A DNA stretch of 64,000 bases from an uncultured Clostridia bacterium (GTDB lineage Bacteria; Bacillota; Clostridia; TANB77; CAG-508). Numbering within the stretch: the first letter of the stretch is position 1; every line of letters starts with the position of its first letter. The position numbers and the translations under genes were made by a program. The stretch spans positions 1 to 64,000 of the forward strand of contig CANQGE010000004.1 in the NCBI GenBank assembly GCA_947601495.1, in the 5' to 3' direction. The notes beneath the pieces are model-generated. The model was not told the origin of the DNA. It made no database searches and saw nothing but the letters and a program-made list of their open reading frames with translations. Below are positions 52,301 to 60,636 of this stretch, one piece after another.

Positions 52301-55199
52301 AGACTTAACATCACTAGATTCTACAAAATTAGTAAGTGGCGGAAGAGCAGAAATCTTTGTAACATTTAATTTGAGAAAAGATAATATCAATGAAGTAAGA
52401 GATGCTATAATCTTAGGAGAAAAGGCAAACATAGTAGAAATTTCATCTTATTCAACATTTTATCAAAACAAAACAGATGAAAATGGAAATCCAGTAATTG
52501 CTGGAAAAATTGACTTGGACTCAGCTCCAGACAATGTAAACATCGAAGATTACAACGAAAAAGCTTGGTATGAAGATGATACATGTATAGCTCCTGCATT
52601 AAAATTATATCTACAAACTGAAACAAGAGAAGTTAATGGTATAGCTTGGGAAGACAATAAAAAAGAAATAGTAGAAGAAGGAGAAAAACCTGAGGCAGTA
52701 GGAAATGGTCTTTTCGATGAGAATGAAAACGTAATAGGTGGATTAACAACAGAACTTGTTGAAAAAATAAGTATTAATGGAACAGATTATGACCTAGTAT
52801 GGCCAACATCAGAACCTCTAAATTGCTTAGGTGGAAGAACAGTTGAATCTTTAACTGGATTTGCAAGCACAACAGAAACTTCAATAGGTGTAATCGGAGA
52901 GATTATCAGAAAAGAAGTAAAAGTAAAGAAAGAAGACGGAACAGAAGAAATAGTATTTAAGCCAGTAACAGATAAAACAGACGAAGATAAAGCAATTATA
53001 GAAGAAATAAGTAAAGACTTTAAGGTAGTTCGAGTAAATGTTAAAGAAATAGTAGATGGAAAAGAACAAGAAGTACAAGGATATGCAAAAATTGTTAAAG
53101 AAGAAAATCCTGGTGAATATAAATTCGAAGGAGTTCCAACAGGACAATTTGTAGTAAGATTCTTATATGGAAATGATAAAACAAAATTAGCTGATCAAAC
53201 TAAAGTAATATTAGACCCAGCTACAGAAATGACAAGCAAAATTGAAGTAAAAGAAGGAGATTTACTACAACAAATTGATGAAACTAGAGCAAGACTTCCT
53301 ATGGGTCAAATATATACATCAAATTATGATGGTGATAAAGAAGGATTTACCCCAGCTGTATATAATGGTCAAGACTTCAAATCAACAATTTATAAAGCTC
53401 CAACAACAGCAGAAGAAAACAGAAATTCAGATGCTAGAGATAGTGAGTCAAGAAGATTAGAAGTAATTGCAAACTCACAAACTATAACAAATGCAAATGG
53501 AACAATTCTAGAATCTGCAAACAGCATAGAAGAAAATCATACAGAATTATATAATCAATATTCAATGTATGCAGATACAGACAAGTTAAACTTTGAAATA
53601 AGTGCAAATAATGAAGTAGATGCACAAGAATTAAGTAATAATAAAACAACAATATATGGTAAAAACAAAGTTGAAAATGCATTTAATGAAGTTGACTTTG
53701 GATTAATCGAAAGACCAGAAAATGCAGTAGTACTAGATAAAGAAATTCAAGAAATACTATTAAAAACAAATGACGGAAGAGTAATATTTGACGCTATTTA
53801 TGATATTGAATATCTAGAAGAAGGCGAACAACCAATTGATACAGATAATAGTATTATAATTAAAGAATTACCAAATGGAAAACATCTATATGCTAAAGCA
53901 ACATTGAATACAGAAAAATCAGTAGGAATTGACCAATTACAAGCAATAGATAAAAACGAAACAAAACCTACAAATGCAGATTATTCTGGAACACAAAACT
54001 TTAGATTTATAAATGTAGATTCAGAAATTTTACAAGGTACAACACTATCAATAAATTACTTAATCACAGCACTAAATATAGGTGAAGAAGATTATATCGG
54101 TGGTAACTTTGTAGAAGTTTTGGATGAAGAAGTTAAGAACATTACATTAAGTGAAGATGGAACAATAACACTTAAAAAGTTTGATGAACTTGAAGATTCA
54201 GAAGAAGTATTAACAACAAAACAAAAAATTAATAAATTAGCAGAAATAGTTAAAGGCAAAGAAATACACGGTGATTATGAGCGTAAATATTTAGGAAACT
54301 TCTATGATACAGGAAATTATGAAGAAAATAATGGCGATGCTATAGTAACAACAAAAGTTCGTCAAGTAGTTGATTATGCAGATAATGATTCAATATTTAC
54401 AGCAGAAAACAATGCAGAAAATGATCATGTTTGGAGAAATACAACTATAACAGAACTTGCCGGAAGTGGATTTGATAACAATAGACTATTAGACCCTAAT
54501 GTAATACCTGCATTCCAAAAAGCAGATAATGATAAAGTTGAATATATAGTAAAACAAATCCAATCAGAAGACGGAAGCACAGTAACAGGAAAACTATTAC
54601 AAAGAAATAACTTACTATTAAGTGTAGATGATAATGCAGTAGAAAATCCTGAAACAGGAGAAACAGTAGTATCAAATGCAGGATTTGAAAGAGAATTAGT
54701 ACCTTATAGTTACTATAAATCACCAGAAACTACAGAAGTAAATTCAGAAGCTACTGAAACTGCACAAACTGCTGAAGCTACAGAACCTACTGAAACTGCA
54801 GAAACTGCTGAAAATGTAGAAAATGCAGAAACTATAGAAGCTCCAGAATATGAATACAAATCAAATATTACTTTAACAGTAACTAAAACAGTAGCAGCTC
54901 AAGACGATGCAGATAACTTAACATATGATAATATTACAGAAATTGTTAAATTTGAAAACTCAGCTGGTAGAAGAGATGAAGCAGCATTAGTTGGTAACGC
55001 AAACCCAGTAATTGGAGAATTCAAAACAGCAATTCAAGAAAGAGATTCAAGTGCAACAGAGTTAATCACATTTACACCACCAACTGGTAATGACGTAAAA
55101 GATACATTATTACCACAAATATTAGCAACAGTAATAGTATCATTAGTAATAATTGCAACAGGTGTAGTAGTTATCAAAAAAGGAGTCTTAGCAAAATAA
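46371..55199 (+). CDS. Giant thioester/CnaB-repeat surface protein B3 (intact frame)
   Basis: ATG 46371 preceded by AAAGGAGG; LLCDQRGAPL and TAAQIAWW; multiple CnaB-like repeats with (A)PTY(V/T)(V/I)EE; SdrD_B-like LAGQVWEDLPNGGKNTPESVPNGIIDDG; C-terminal FTPPTG-TM-KKGVLAK. Confidence 0.88.
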   Translation: MKKMKKSNKILITLLITLFIILNIVFSYKNFALTKIEVDPKTGDGTLTVMNENGEKLVQTIAGNADPDDAGDGVGLEYGVEAPWDVPPDDGYPIVNKGNTFAVGSKLSFTMLKSDGSLLCDQRGAPLKGDNSKDYDALKPDSGTASSYSSIPWSEDGERTTSIITGKDRRLATPEEIFILAFATPSSGGTEYTAAQIAWWNRGGSSTISNYSSAGSAFGKELAQIKDVSKTQDGNALNNTVGKTFDPYKDFNNLNAIAKEFQRYILAAAKVEKVSDLKRYPDGTVDEDGNDISGFFILDYTPEWITDTEELKNPTVKFDEATKVGDSIIVGDFAIDYVYSELFAFINNMYLETNDPEHPILELGKDKDFEIITGFPDKNAFPLPGTNFKLLIKNKYNATKITNVHVDFTYTNGRGEYSELFSKMHEAKVKFNPPPEFIPDPNDPTHKTGKYIYHWEKQIGTLPTQITSGDIDVEIRRFYTSLDRQTTRESQIEIEKIIVDENGNPIQIDGNDEFVFELEVKDAEQEGKETLVVTPNKVTTSKVYTWLAPSKKGEEEKIPTFTISEVSYPEGYKPISVTPTEGSLADGTTIKVVAQNQLAKKTGDINIIKKLVNEDGKEISTDAKFNFNVTIEGKFKYNGGEYKEQTVEVPVRDVAVNELRRNILSGMNIEWYENAPTYYVEEVELPEEYKEVSILPSSGNLLDGGTINVTVTNMLESKKGKVKIIKTLENAEGMSVEDLQKFVYEFELTVTYKDEKIVRTETIKLDKNNMEKFDNGYRWVGESDIYKWTGEAPDYTIKETNVPEGTRLNEEMSQLSGTLTGTTQTVGVVENDIVNELVFDKKGVINISKEVKDESLEDQTFSFVVTVTGTFKYGDELFVNQTIQLTNSKNNEKGYNIIPSPEEYNTTELVEINKEMGWTWSSDSNDKVFSWHDDPPRYQVQENLVGTDINHTISQSSGTLGDKLKDPNKPNEYSIDVVALNGYDKVGYIHIIKTLTDAEKCPVEYIKSLVFKFKITITRQNGEKTEEFVELRPELVENEWRWEYEQKYSWAFNEEAPTYTIEEIEIPEGVEFDKIEDSNGTVNGTSTTGQLIENTVVDTEIKFTVVNVVNKVNAREGYLDVEKEITDEGLKDKVYEFNVTLTSTGYVKAEYDGKAYETTNGSITIPVKVEITNGKVGKSKPIKVTWFGSEAPTYVVEEVESDIAELVSMHNETGTIIEATTVTATFVNAPKKVGGYLEIVKKIEGDDSNISPDTVFHVKVKLIFNRPNKTEEENTVEFYVDLKPNEVYKSDYIEWYVCDGAPRYVVEEVEVPKGFTFKDIINGEGNLKANETIRIEIINTADEKQGTFQITKEIVPNKFINAAEKQVFKFRVRLSGTFEINGQMHYESDGYYEFKDPITIEIDVSKEHKQTYTYDGVIKWWGEDAPTVTVEEIELPTGWKQVGSPSNNGAPLSSDRIIEIVVSNELPVYVDIDLTMELAGQVWEDLPNGGKNTPESVPNGIIDDGIRDKNNQVEPGVKGVEVYVYRTVLDEDGKEMTQYRTEAKGYSDSLNATLSFPIVTDLDGEWKTPRLEILSMTQEEKDAGAARIRYNVEFVYDGQTYEPTIFLSKLGKNAEGLDAYVEGSADDYIKAPNDEATGKIGRDDFASLSMAKDVNRDEVNNRIAKVEGNTSINGKGDTSGKVSSVTGEENYVNYKADTSNANSSSRLISELITTDENGVAYDLFKAKASTLVGGLSYPFDEHMHLEDYSVTLNEEGLTQHYTYSATYNYCLHINLGLVRRDTADVEATKDLYSAKVIVDGKEEDYRFNKLGDLGSDMYERELSYELGLYKTDYYYRAEMYKNNVEAYSALNALYSGLDAGKGAEDSELDVYLTYKIDLYNTSKNYIAKINSINDYFDSSFGDPISVGTREVVNGALKSVSEKTIDNENTYSYIQKQEQTPEGTYTDVGAPEALNWTVDPKDRNIKSSDGRTYNKMSIDLTSLDSTKLVSGGRAEIFVTFNLRKDNINEVRDAIILGEKANIVEISSYSTFYQNKTDENGNPVIAGKIDLDSAPDNVNIEDYNEKAWYEDDTCIAPALKLYLQTETREVNGIAWEDNKKEIVEEGEKPEAVGNGLFDENENVIGGLTTELVEKISINGTDYDLVWPTSEPLNCLGGRTVESLTGFASTTETSIGVIGEIIRKEVKVKKEDGTEEIVFKPVTDKTDEDKAIIEEISKDFKVVRVNVKEIVDGKEQEVQGYAKIVKEENPGEYKFEGVPTGQFVVRFLYGNDKTKLADQTKVILDPATEMTSKIEVKEGDLLQQIDETRARLPMGQIYTSNYDGDKEGFTPAVYNGQDFKSTIYKAPTTAEENRNSDARDSESRRLEVIANSQTITNANGTILESANSIEENHTELYNQYSMYADTDKLNFEISANNEVDAQELSNNKTTIYGKNKVENAFNEVDFGLIERPENAVVLDKEIQEILLKTNDGRVIFDAIYDIEYLEEGEQPIDTDNSIIIKELPNGKHLYAKATLNTEKSVGIDQLQAIDKNETKPTNADYSGTQNFRFINVDSEILQGTTLSINYLITALNIGEEDYIGGNFVEVLDEEVKNITLSEDGTITLKKFDELEDSEEVLTTKQKINKLAEIVKGKEIHGDYERKYLGNFYDTGNYEENNGDAIVTTKVRQVVDYADNDSIFTAENNAENDHVWRNTTITELAGSGFDNNRLLDPNVIPAFQKADNDKVEYIVKQIQSEDGSTVTGKLLQRNNLLLSVDDNAVENPETGETVVSNAGFERELVPYSYYKSPETTEVNSEATETAQTAEATEPTETAETAENVENAETIEAPEYEYKSNITLTVTKTVAAQDDADNLTYDNITEIVKFENSAGRRDEAALVGNANPVIGEFKTAIQERDSSATELITFTPPTGNDVKDTLLPQILATVIVSLVIIATGVVVIKKGVLAK

Positions 55200-55244
55200 A
55201 ATCTTAAACTAGGAGATAATATCAATTAGAATAGATTAAAATAG

Positions 55245-55283
55245 AAAGAACCTTTCTTATTAAAGTAAGAGAGGTTCTTTTTT
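55245..55283 (+). terminator. Rho-independent terminator after B3
   Basis: AGAACCTTTCTTA...TAAGAGAGGTTCTTTTTT. Confidence 0.85.
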
Positions 55284-55498
55284 GTAACTTTAAAATGACT
55301 TATATAAAAATTGAAATATAAATTAGAAGAAATACATCAAAATGAAGAATATCCAGGATGAGAAATTATCAAATGAGAAACATGTTAAAATGTTAAAACA
55401 AAAACATTGAAAAAGTAAAATAATTATGATACTATCAAAAAAATAAAAAACTAGATTTACCAATTGTAGTAACATTTTTTTTGAAAAGGTAAAATAAA

Positions 55499-56068
55499 AT
55501 GGCAAATATAATTAATAAAATTAAAGAATTTGAAAATAAAGAATATGAATTTTCTAAAAAAGAAAAAATAGAAATAATGTTATTTCTAATAGTGTGTAGT
55601 GGTATATTTGGTTTTATATATGAAATGCTTTTTTACAGAATAGATTTAGGCTATTTTGTGAAAAGAGGAACAACTTATGGACCATGGATACCAATATATG
55701 GCTTTGGCGGATTATTCATAATACTAGTATCATATAGATTTAGAAAAAAACCATTATTAGTATTTCTTTTAAGTGCATTAGTTTCTGGACTATTAGAATT
55801 TGGCACAGGATATGCAATATTTCATATATTAAATTTAAGGTTATGGGATTATAATACTGAAATATGGAATTGGGGTAATATAGGCGGATATATTTGCTTT
55901 AGATCAGTTATGTTTTTTGCAGTTTCTGGTTTGCTTCTAACATATGTTTTTGTGCCAATAGCAAAGCTAATTGCAAGTAAAATGAACAAAAAAGTTTTCT
56001 CTGTTATTTCTATAGTTCCAGCAATTTTATTCTTATTTGATATGATATTTAGTAATTTCATAAAGTAA
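55499..56068 (+). CDS. Putative ABC transporter permease (CmpB-type) membrane protein
   Basis: GIFGFIYEMLFYRIDLGYFVKRGTTYGPWIPIYGFGGLFIIL matches the family pattern. Confidence 0.7.
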   Translation: MANIINKIKEFENKEYEFSKKEKIEIMLFLIVCSGIFGFIYEMLFYRIDLGYFVKRGTTYGPWIPIYGFGGLFIILVSYRFRKKPLLVFLLSALVSGLLEFGTGYAIFHILNLRLWDYNTEIWNWGNIGGYICFRSVMFFAVSGLLLTYVFVPIAKLIASKMNKKVFSVISIVPAILFLFDMIFSNFIK

Positions 56069-56223
56069 TGAAGAAAGTCAAAATTTTTATTGATAAAAAT
56101 ATCAAACATATAAAATATTTTAAAGCTCTAGAATGTTAAAACATTTTAGAGTTTTTTTAAAATTGTTCTATTTTTGTGAAAAAGCAAATAAAATTTATTA
56201 ATGAAAACAGCTGGAGGACCATA

Positions 56224-58008
56224 ATGCAAAATAGCAATTTAAGTTTAAAAAAGAGATTAACTTTTATTTTAGCAGTTGCTACAATAGGCTGGATTATTTT
56301 AATTATACGAACAGGAATAATTCAAATTATTGATGGCGAAAAATGGAAAACCAAATCGCAAAATCAGCAATTTGTAAGTAGAAGTATAACAGCAAATAGA
56401 GGAACAATTTTCGATAGCAGTGGAGAAATTGTTCTTGCACAAAGTAGTAGTGTTCAAACAGTTACTGTAAATCCTTTAAATATTTCAAATGAAAATAAAG
56501 AAAAAGTAGCAAAAATTTTATCAGAAATATTTGAATTAGATTATGAAAAAACTTTGAAAAAGGTTAAACAAAAAAGTTTAATAGAAACAATTGCTAGAAG
56601 AGTTGATAAAGAAAAAACGGATTCTTTAAGAATTTGGATGGACGAAAACAATATATATTCTGGAATAAATATAGATGAAGATACAAAAAGATTTTATCCA
56701 TATTCAACACTTGCATCGCATGTAATTGGATTTATTGGAAGCGATAACCAAGGACTAGATGGAATTGAAGCAAAATATAATGATGTTTTAAAAGGAAAAA
56801 ATGGAAGTATAAGCAAAATGCAAGATGCTAAAGGAAATGCTATGGGAGATGAAGGAGAAGAATACAATGAATCTGTAAAAGGAAATGATTTAATATTAAG
56901 CATAGATATGAGTATTGAGTCTATTGCTGAAAAATATTTAGAAGAGGCTTGCATAGAAAATGTTTGTACAGATGGTGGAAATGTAATAATAATGGACCCA
57001 AGAAATGGAGATATATTAGCAATGGCAACATATCCATTTTATGATTTGAATAATCCATACACAATTAATAATGAAGAATTAGCAAATATTTGGCCGGAGT
57101 TAGAATCATCACAAAAATCCACATATTTGCAAGGAATGTGGAGAAATAAAGCCATAGCAGATACATATGAACCAGGTTCAACATTTAAGTTAGTAACTAC
57201 ATCAGCAGCTTTAGAAGAGGGCATTGCAGAAACAGATAAAAAGGGTAGTTATTGTTGCACAGGAAGCATTGAAATTGCAGGTAGAAGAATTAAGTGTTGG
57301 AGATATTATAGACCACATGGCTCTCAGTCTTTGAGAGATGCTTTAATGAATTCTTGCAACCCAGTTTTTATAGGACTAGGACAGAAAATAGGTGTAAGTA
57401 AATATTATGAATATTTAAATAAATTTGGATTTTTACAGAAAACAGGAATAGATTTAGTAGGAGAAGCAAATTCTATATTTTTGAAAGAAGAAAAGGTAGG
57501 ACCTGTAGAACTTGCAACAATTAGTTTTGGACAGAGATTTGAAGTAACGCCAATACAAATGATAACAATGGTTTCAACAATAGCAAACAATGGCTTATAT
57601 GTTAAACCAAGAATAGTTAAAAAAATAGTAAATTCCGAAACAGGAGAAGTAGAGGAGATTAGTCCAGAATTTAAAAACCAAGTAATTTCAAAAGAAACGT
57701 CTCAAAAAGTTTTAAGTATGATGACATCTGTTGTAGCAGAAGGAACAGGGAAAAATGCAAGAGTTAAAGGATATAATATTGGTGGAAAAACAGGAACATC
57801 AGAAGATGGAGTAAACACTGGAAAATATGTAACTTCTTTTATAGGTGTTGCTCCAACAGACAATCCACAACTTTGTATCCTTGTAACATTATATAATCCA
57901 ACAGGACCATCAGGGCATCAGGGTGGAACAGTTGCAGCACCAGTTGCAGGAAAAATATTAAACGAAGTAATTAGTTATTTAGAATTAAAGCCTACTAATG
58001 AAGAATAG
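56224..58008 (+). CDS. SpoVD/FtsI-type penicillin-binding protein
   Basis: ATG 56224 preceded by CTGGAGG; ITANRGTIFDSSGEIVLAQS, GSTFK, SCNPVF, KTGT motifs; upstream of murE. Confidence 0.92.
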   Translation: MQNSNLSLKKRLTFILAVATIGWIILIIRTGIIQIIDGEKWKTKSQNQQFVSRSITANRGTIFDSSGEIVLAQSSSVQTVTVNPLNISNENKEKVAKILSEIFELDYEKTLKKVKQKSLIETIARRVDKEKTDSLRIWMDENNIYSGINIDEDTKRFYPYSTLASHVIGFIGSDNQGLDGIEAKYNDVLKGKNGSISKMQDAKGNAMGDEGEEYNESVKGNDLILSIDMSIESIAEKYLEEACIENVCTDGGNVIIMDPRNGDILAMATYPFYDLNNPYTINNEELANIWPELESSQKSTYLQGMWRNKAIADTYEPGSTFKLVTTSAALEEGIAETDKKGSYCCTGSIEIAGRRIKCWRYYRPHGSQSLRDALMNSCNPVFIGLGQKIGVSKYYEYLNKFGFLQKTGIDLVGEANSIFLKEEKVGPVELATISFGQRFEVTPIQMITMVSTIANNGLYVKPRIVKKIVNSETGEVEEISPEFKNQVISKETSQKVLSMMTSVVAEGTGKNARVKGYNIGGKTGTSEDGVNTGKYVTSFIGVAPTDNPQLCILVTLYNPTGPSGHQGGTVAAPVAGKILNEVISYLELKPTNEE

Positions 58009-58146
58009 AGTTGATTTATTTTTATGTTTTATATTATTAATACTTACAAAATTGAAAATATATTTTCAATATTTTCTGTACAAAAAAAGGATTTTACTAT
58101 ATAATATCATAGAATAAATATCTAGATTTCGGGGGTAAAAATTCAA

Positions 58147-59625
58147 ATGGAATTAAAAAAATTGTTATCAGGAATCGAAAACTTTAAAATAAAAGGCGAC
58201 GAAGAATTAGATATAAAAAAAGTAGAGTGTAATTCTAAAAAAGTTATACCAAATTCTTTATTTATAGCAATAAAGGGTTATGATTTTGATGGTCATGAAT
58301 ATATAGATGAAGCAATTCAAAATGGTGCAATAGCAGTTATGTTAGATATGTCAGCAGATTTTAAAAAAATAAAATTGCCAAAGAATATCACTGTTATTAT
58401 CACAGACGATACTAGAAAAGCATTAGCTAGAGTATCTTGTAACTTTTTTGGAAATCCATCAAAACATTTTAAACTTATAGGAGTTACTGGAACAAAAGGA
58501 AAAACAACAACTACTTATATGATTAAATCAATCTTAGAACAAGCAGGATATAAAGTTGGTTTAATTGGAACAGTTGCAAACTATATTGGAGAAGAATGTT
58601 TAGGATTTAGTGATAGAACAACACCAGAAAGTTTAGAGTTGCAAGAGCTTTTCTATAAGATGGCAAAAGCAAAAGTAGACTATGTTGTTATGGAAGTTTC
58701 TTCTCAAAGTTTAAAATTATCTAGAGTAGATGGAAGTTTTTTTGATTATGGAATTTTTACAAATCTTTATAAAGACCACATTAGTTTAAAAGAACATGCA
58801 AATATGGATGAATATTTTGAATCAAAATTAAAACTATTTTCAATGTGCGCAAAAGGATTTGTAAATAGTGATGATTTTAAATGCAATAAAATAATAAAAG
58901 CATCACCAAACTGCCAAATAAAAACTTATGCCGTAGATAATAAAGCAGATTTATTGGCAAAAGATATTACAATAACAAATGTTGGTGTTGACTTTAAAGT
59001 TAAAATAGATACAAGAAATGAAAGAATTAAAGTAAATATTCCTGGAAGATATAGTGTTTATAATGCCTTAGCAGCCATTTCTCTAGCAACAAGTTTAGGA
59101 ATTGATGCAGAAAAAATTAAACAAGGATTAGAAAACATTGTTGTTCCAGGAAGAAACGAACTTGTTCCAAACAAACAAGATTTAGCAATTATGATAGATT
59201 ATGCTCACACAGCAGAAAGCTTAGAAAATGTACTACAAGCAGCAAAAACTTATACACCAGGAAGAGTAATTTGTGTGTTCGGCTGTGGCGGAGATAGAGA
59301 TAGAGAAAAACGCCCAAGAATGGGAGAAGTTGCAGGAAGAGTTGCAGACTATACAATAGTTACAACAGATAATCCAAGAAGTGAAAAACCAGAAGACATC
59401 ATTAGTGAAATAGAAAAAGGAATTTCAAAAACAAAAGGAAAATATGAAATAGTAGTAGATAGAAAAGTAGCAATAAAAAAAGCTGTAAATATGGCAAACA
59501 AAAGAGATATCGTTATTTTGGCTGGAAAAGGTCATGAAACATATCAAGAAATAAATGGCGAAAAGAAGCCTTTTGATGAAAGAATTATTGTTAAAGAAAT
59601 TTTAGGGGAGAAAAAGAATGACTAG
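58147..59625 (+). CDS. murE: UDP-N-acetylmuramoyl-tripeptide synthetase MurE
   Basis: GVTGTKGKTTTTYMIKSILEQAG, TTPESLELQ, DNPRSEKPEDII. Confidence 0.95.
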   Translation: MELKKLLSGIENFKIKGDEELDIKKVECNSKKVIPNSLFIAIKGYDFDGHEYIDEAIQNGAIAVMLDMSADFKKIKLPKNITVIITDDTRKALARVSCNFFGNPSKHFKLIGVTGTKGKTTTTYMIKSILEQAGYKVGLIGTVANYIGEECLGFSDRTTPESLELQELFYKMAKAKVDYVVMEVSSQSLKLSRVDGSFFDYGIFTNLYKDHISLKEHANMDEYFESKLKLFSMCAKGFVNSDDFKCNKIIKASPNCQIKTYAVDNKADLLAKDITITNVGVDFKVKIDTRNERIKVNIPGRYSVYNALAAISLATSLGIDAEKIKQGLENIVVPGRNELVPNKQDLAIMIDYAHTAESLENVLQAAKTYTPGRVICVFGCGGDRDREKRPRMGEVAGRVADYTIVTTDNPRSEKPEDIISEIEKGISKTKGKYEIVVDRKVAIKKAVNMANKRDIVILAGKGHETYQEINGEKKPFDERIIVKEILGEKKND

Positions 59626-60583
59626 GCAAATAATCTGTTTAATATCAGCTTTTATTTTAACAGCTATTTTAGGAAAAATAATTATACCTATTTTAAAAAA
59701 GTTAAAAGTTGGTCAGAGTGAAAGATTAGATGGTCCAAGAGCACATCTAAAAAAGCAAGGAACTCCTACAATGGGTGGAATAATGATGATTATTTCAATA
59801 ATCGTTATAACCACAATATATTGCATTTTCAGCAAAGAAAATGTTATGCCAATACTTGCAGTTGCATTAGCAAGTTTAGGATTTGGAATAGTTGGATTTA
59901 TAGATGACTTTAAAAAAGTTGTTTTAAAAAACACAGAAGGACTAAATCCTAAATTAAAAATGCTTGGACTTCTTATAATATCAGTTATTTACACTATGTT
60001 TTTAATAAACTATGCTAAATTAGGAACAGATATTATAATACCAATTATAGATTACGATTTAAATTTACCAATTTGGATTTATGTACCATTTACAATACTT
60101 GTTATGCTTGCAAGTACAAATGCTGTAAACTTAACAGATGGTGTAGATGGATTGGCAGGCAGTGTAAGTGCAATAATGATTACAGCAATATCTATAATTG
60201 CTTTTAGAGCAGGAAACTTTGGAATATCTATTTTTGGAGCAATAGTAGTAGGAAGTTTAATAGGATTTTTAATATATAATTTTTATAAAGCAAAAGTAAT
60301 GATGGGAGATACTGGTTCGCTTTTATTAGGTGGCGTAATTTCAAGTATGACAATATATTTAAAATTACCTCTAATATTACTAATAATTGCAATCATTCCA
60401 GTTATAGAAACTCTATCTGTAATATTGCAAGTTATATATTTTAGAAAAACAGGAAAAAGACTATTTAAAATGTCTCCATTACATCATCATTTTGAACTAA
60501 GTGGTTGGAGAGAAAACAAAGTAGTTGCAGTTTTTTCAGGAATAACATTAATTGCATCTACAATAGCAATTTTAATTGTTTAA
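59618..60583 (+). CDS. mraY: Phospho-N-acetylmuramoyl-pentapeptide-transferase MraY
   Basis: KKQGTPTMGGIMMI, NAVNLTDGVDGLA, MGDTGSLLLGG, SPLHHHFELSGW. Confidence 0.97.
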   Translation: MTRQIICLISAFILTAILGKIIIPILKKLKVGQSERLDGPRAHLKKQGTPTMGGIMMIISIIVITTIYCIFSKENVMPILAVALASLGFGIVGFIDDFKKVVLKNTEGLNPKLKMLGLLIISVIYTMFLINYAKLGTDIIIPIIDYDLNLPIWIYVPFTILVMLASTNAVNLTDGVDGLAGSVSAIMITAISIIAFRAGNFGISIFGAIVVGSLIGFLIYNFYKAKVMMGDTGSLLLGGVISSMTIYLKLPLILLIIAIIPVIETLSVILQVIYFRKTGKRLFKMSPLHHHFELSGWRENKVVAVFSGITLIASTIAILIV

Positions 60584-60636
60584 AGCGGTTTATAGGTATC
60601 CATTAAAAACCTAAATTTACAAAGGATTTTAAGCAA

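Noticed and set aside
53275-53460. 61 aa plus-strand ORF inside B3
   Set aside because: Out-of-frame ORF inside an intact large CDS; composition typical of a shadow frame.
54720-54850. TETAETAE-type short tandem repeat in B3 as a phase-variable repeat
   Set aside because: Codon-level imperfect repeat of Thr/Glu/Ala linker residues in multiples of three; unlikely to shift frame.
11959-55199. CRISPR array or prophage
   Set aside because: No regularly spaced short direct repeats; repetition is at the protein-domain/paralogue level and no phage genes, integrase or transposase were seen.
12630-55225. Many reverse-strand ORFs (60-289 aa) antisense to the A and B genes
   Set aside because: Leu/Phe/Ser-rich translations are the expected antisense shadow of Glu/Lys/Asn-rich repetitive coding sequence; no RBS or recognisable domain.
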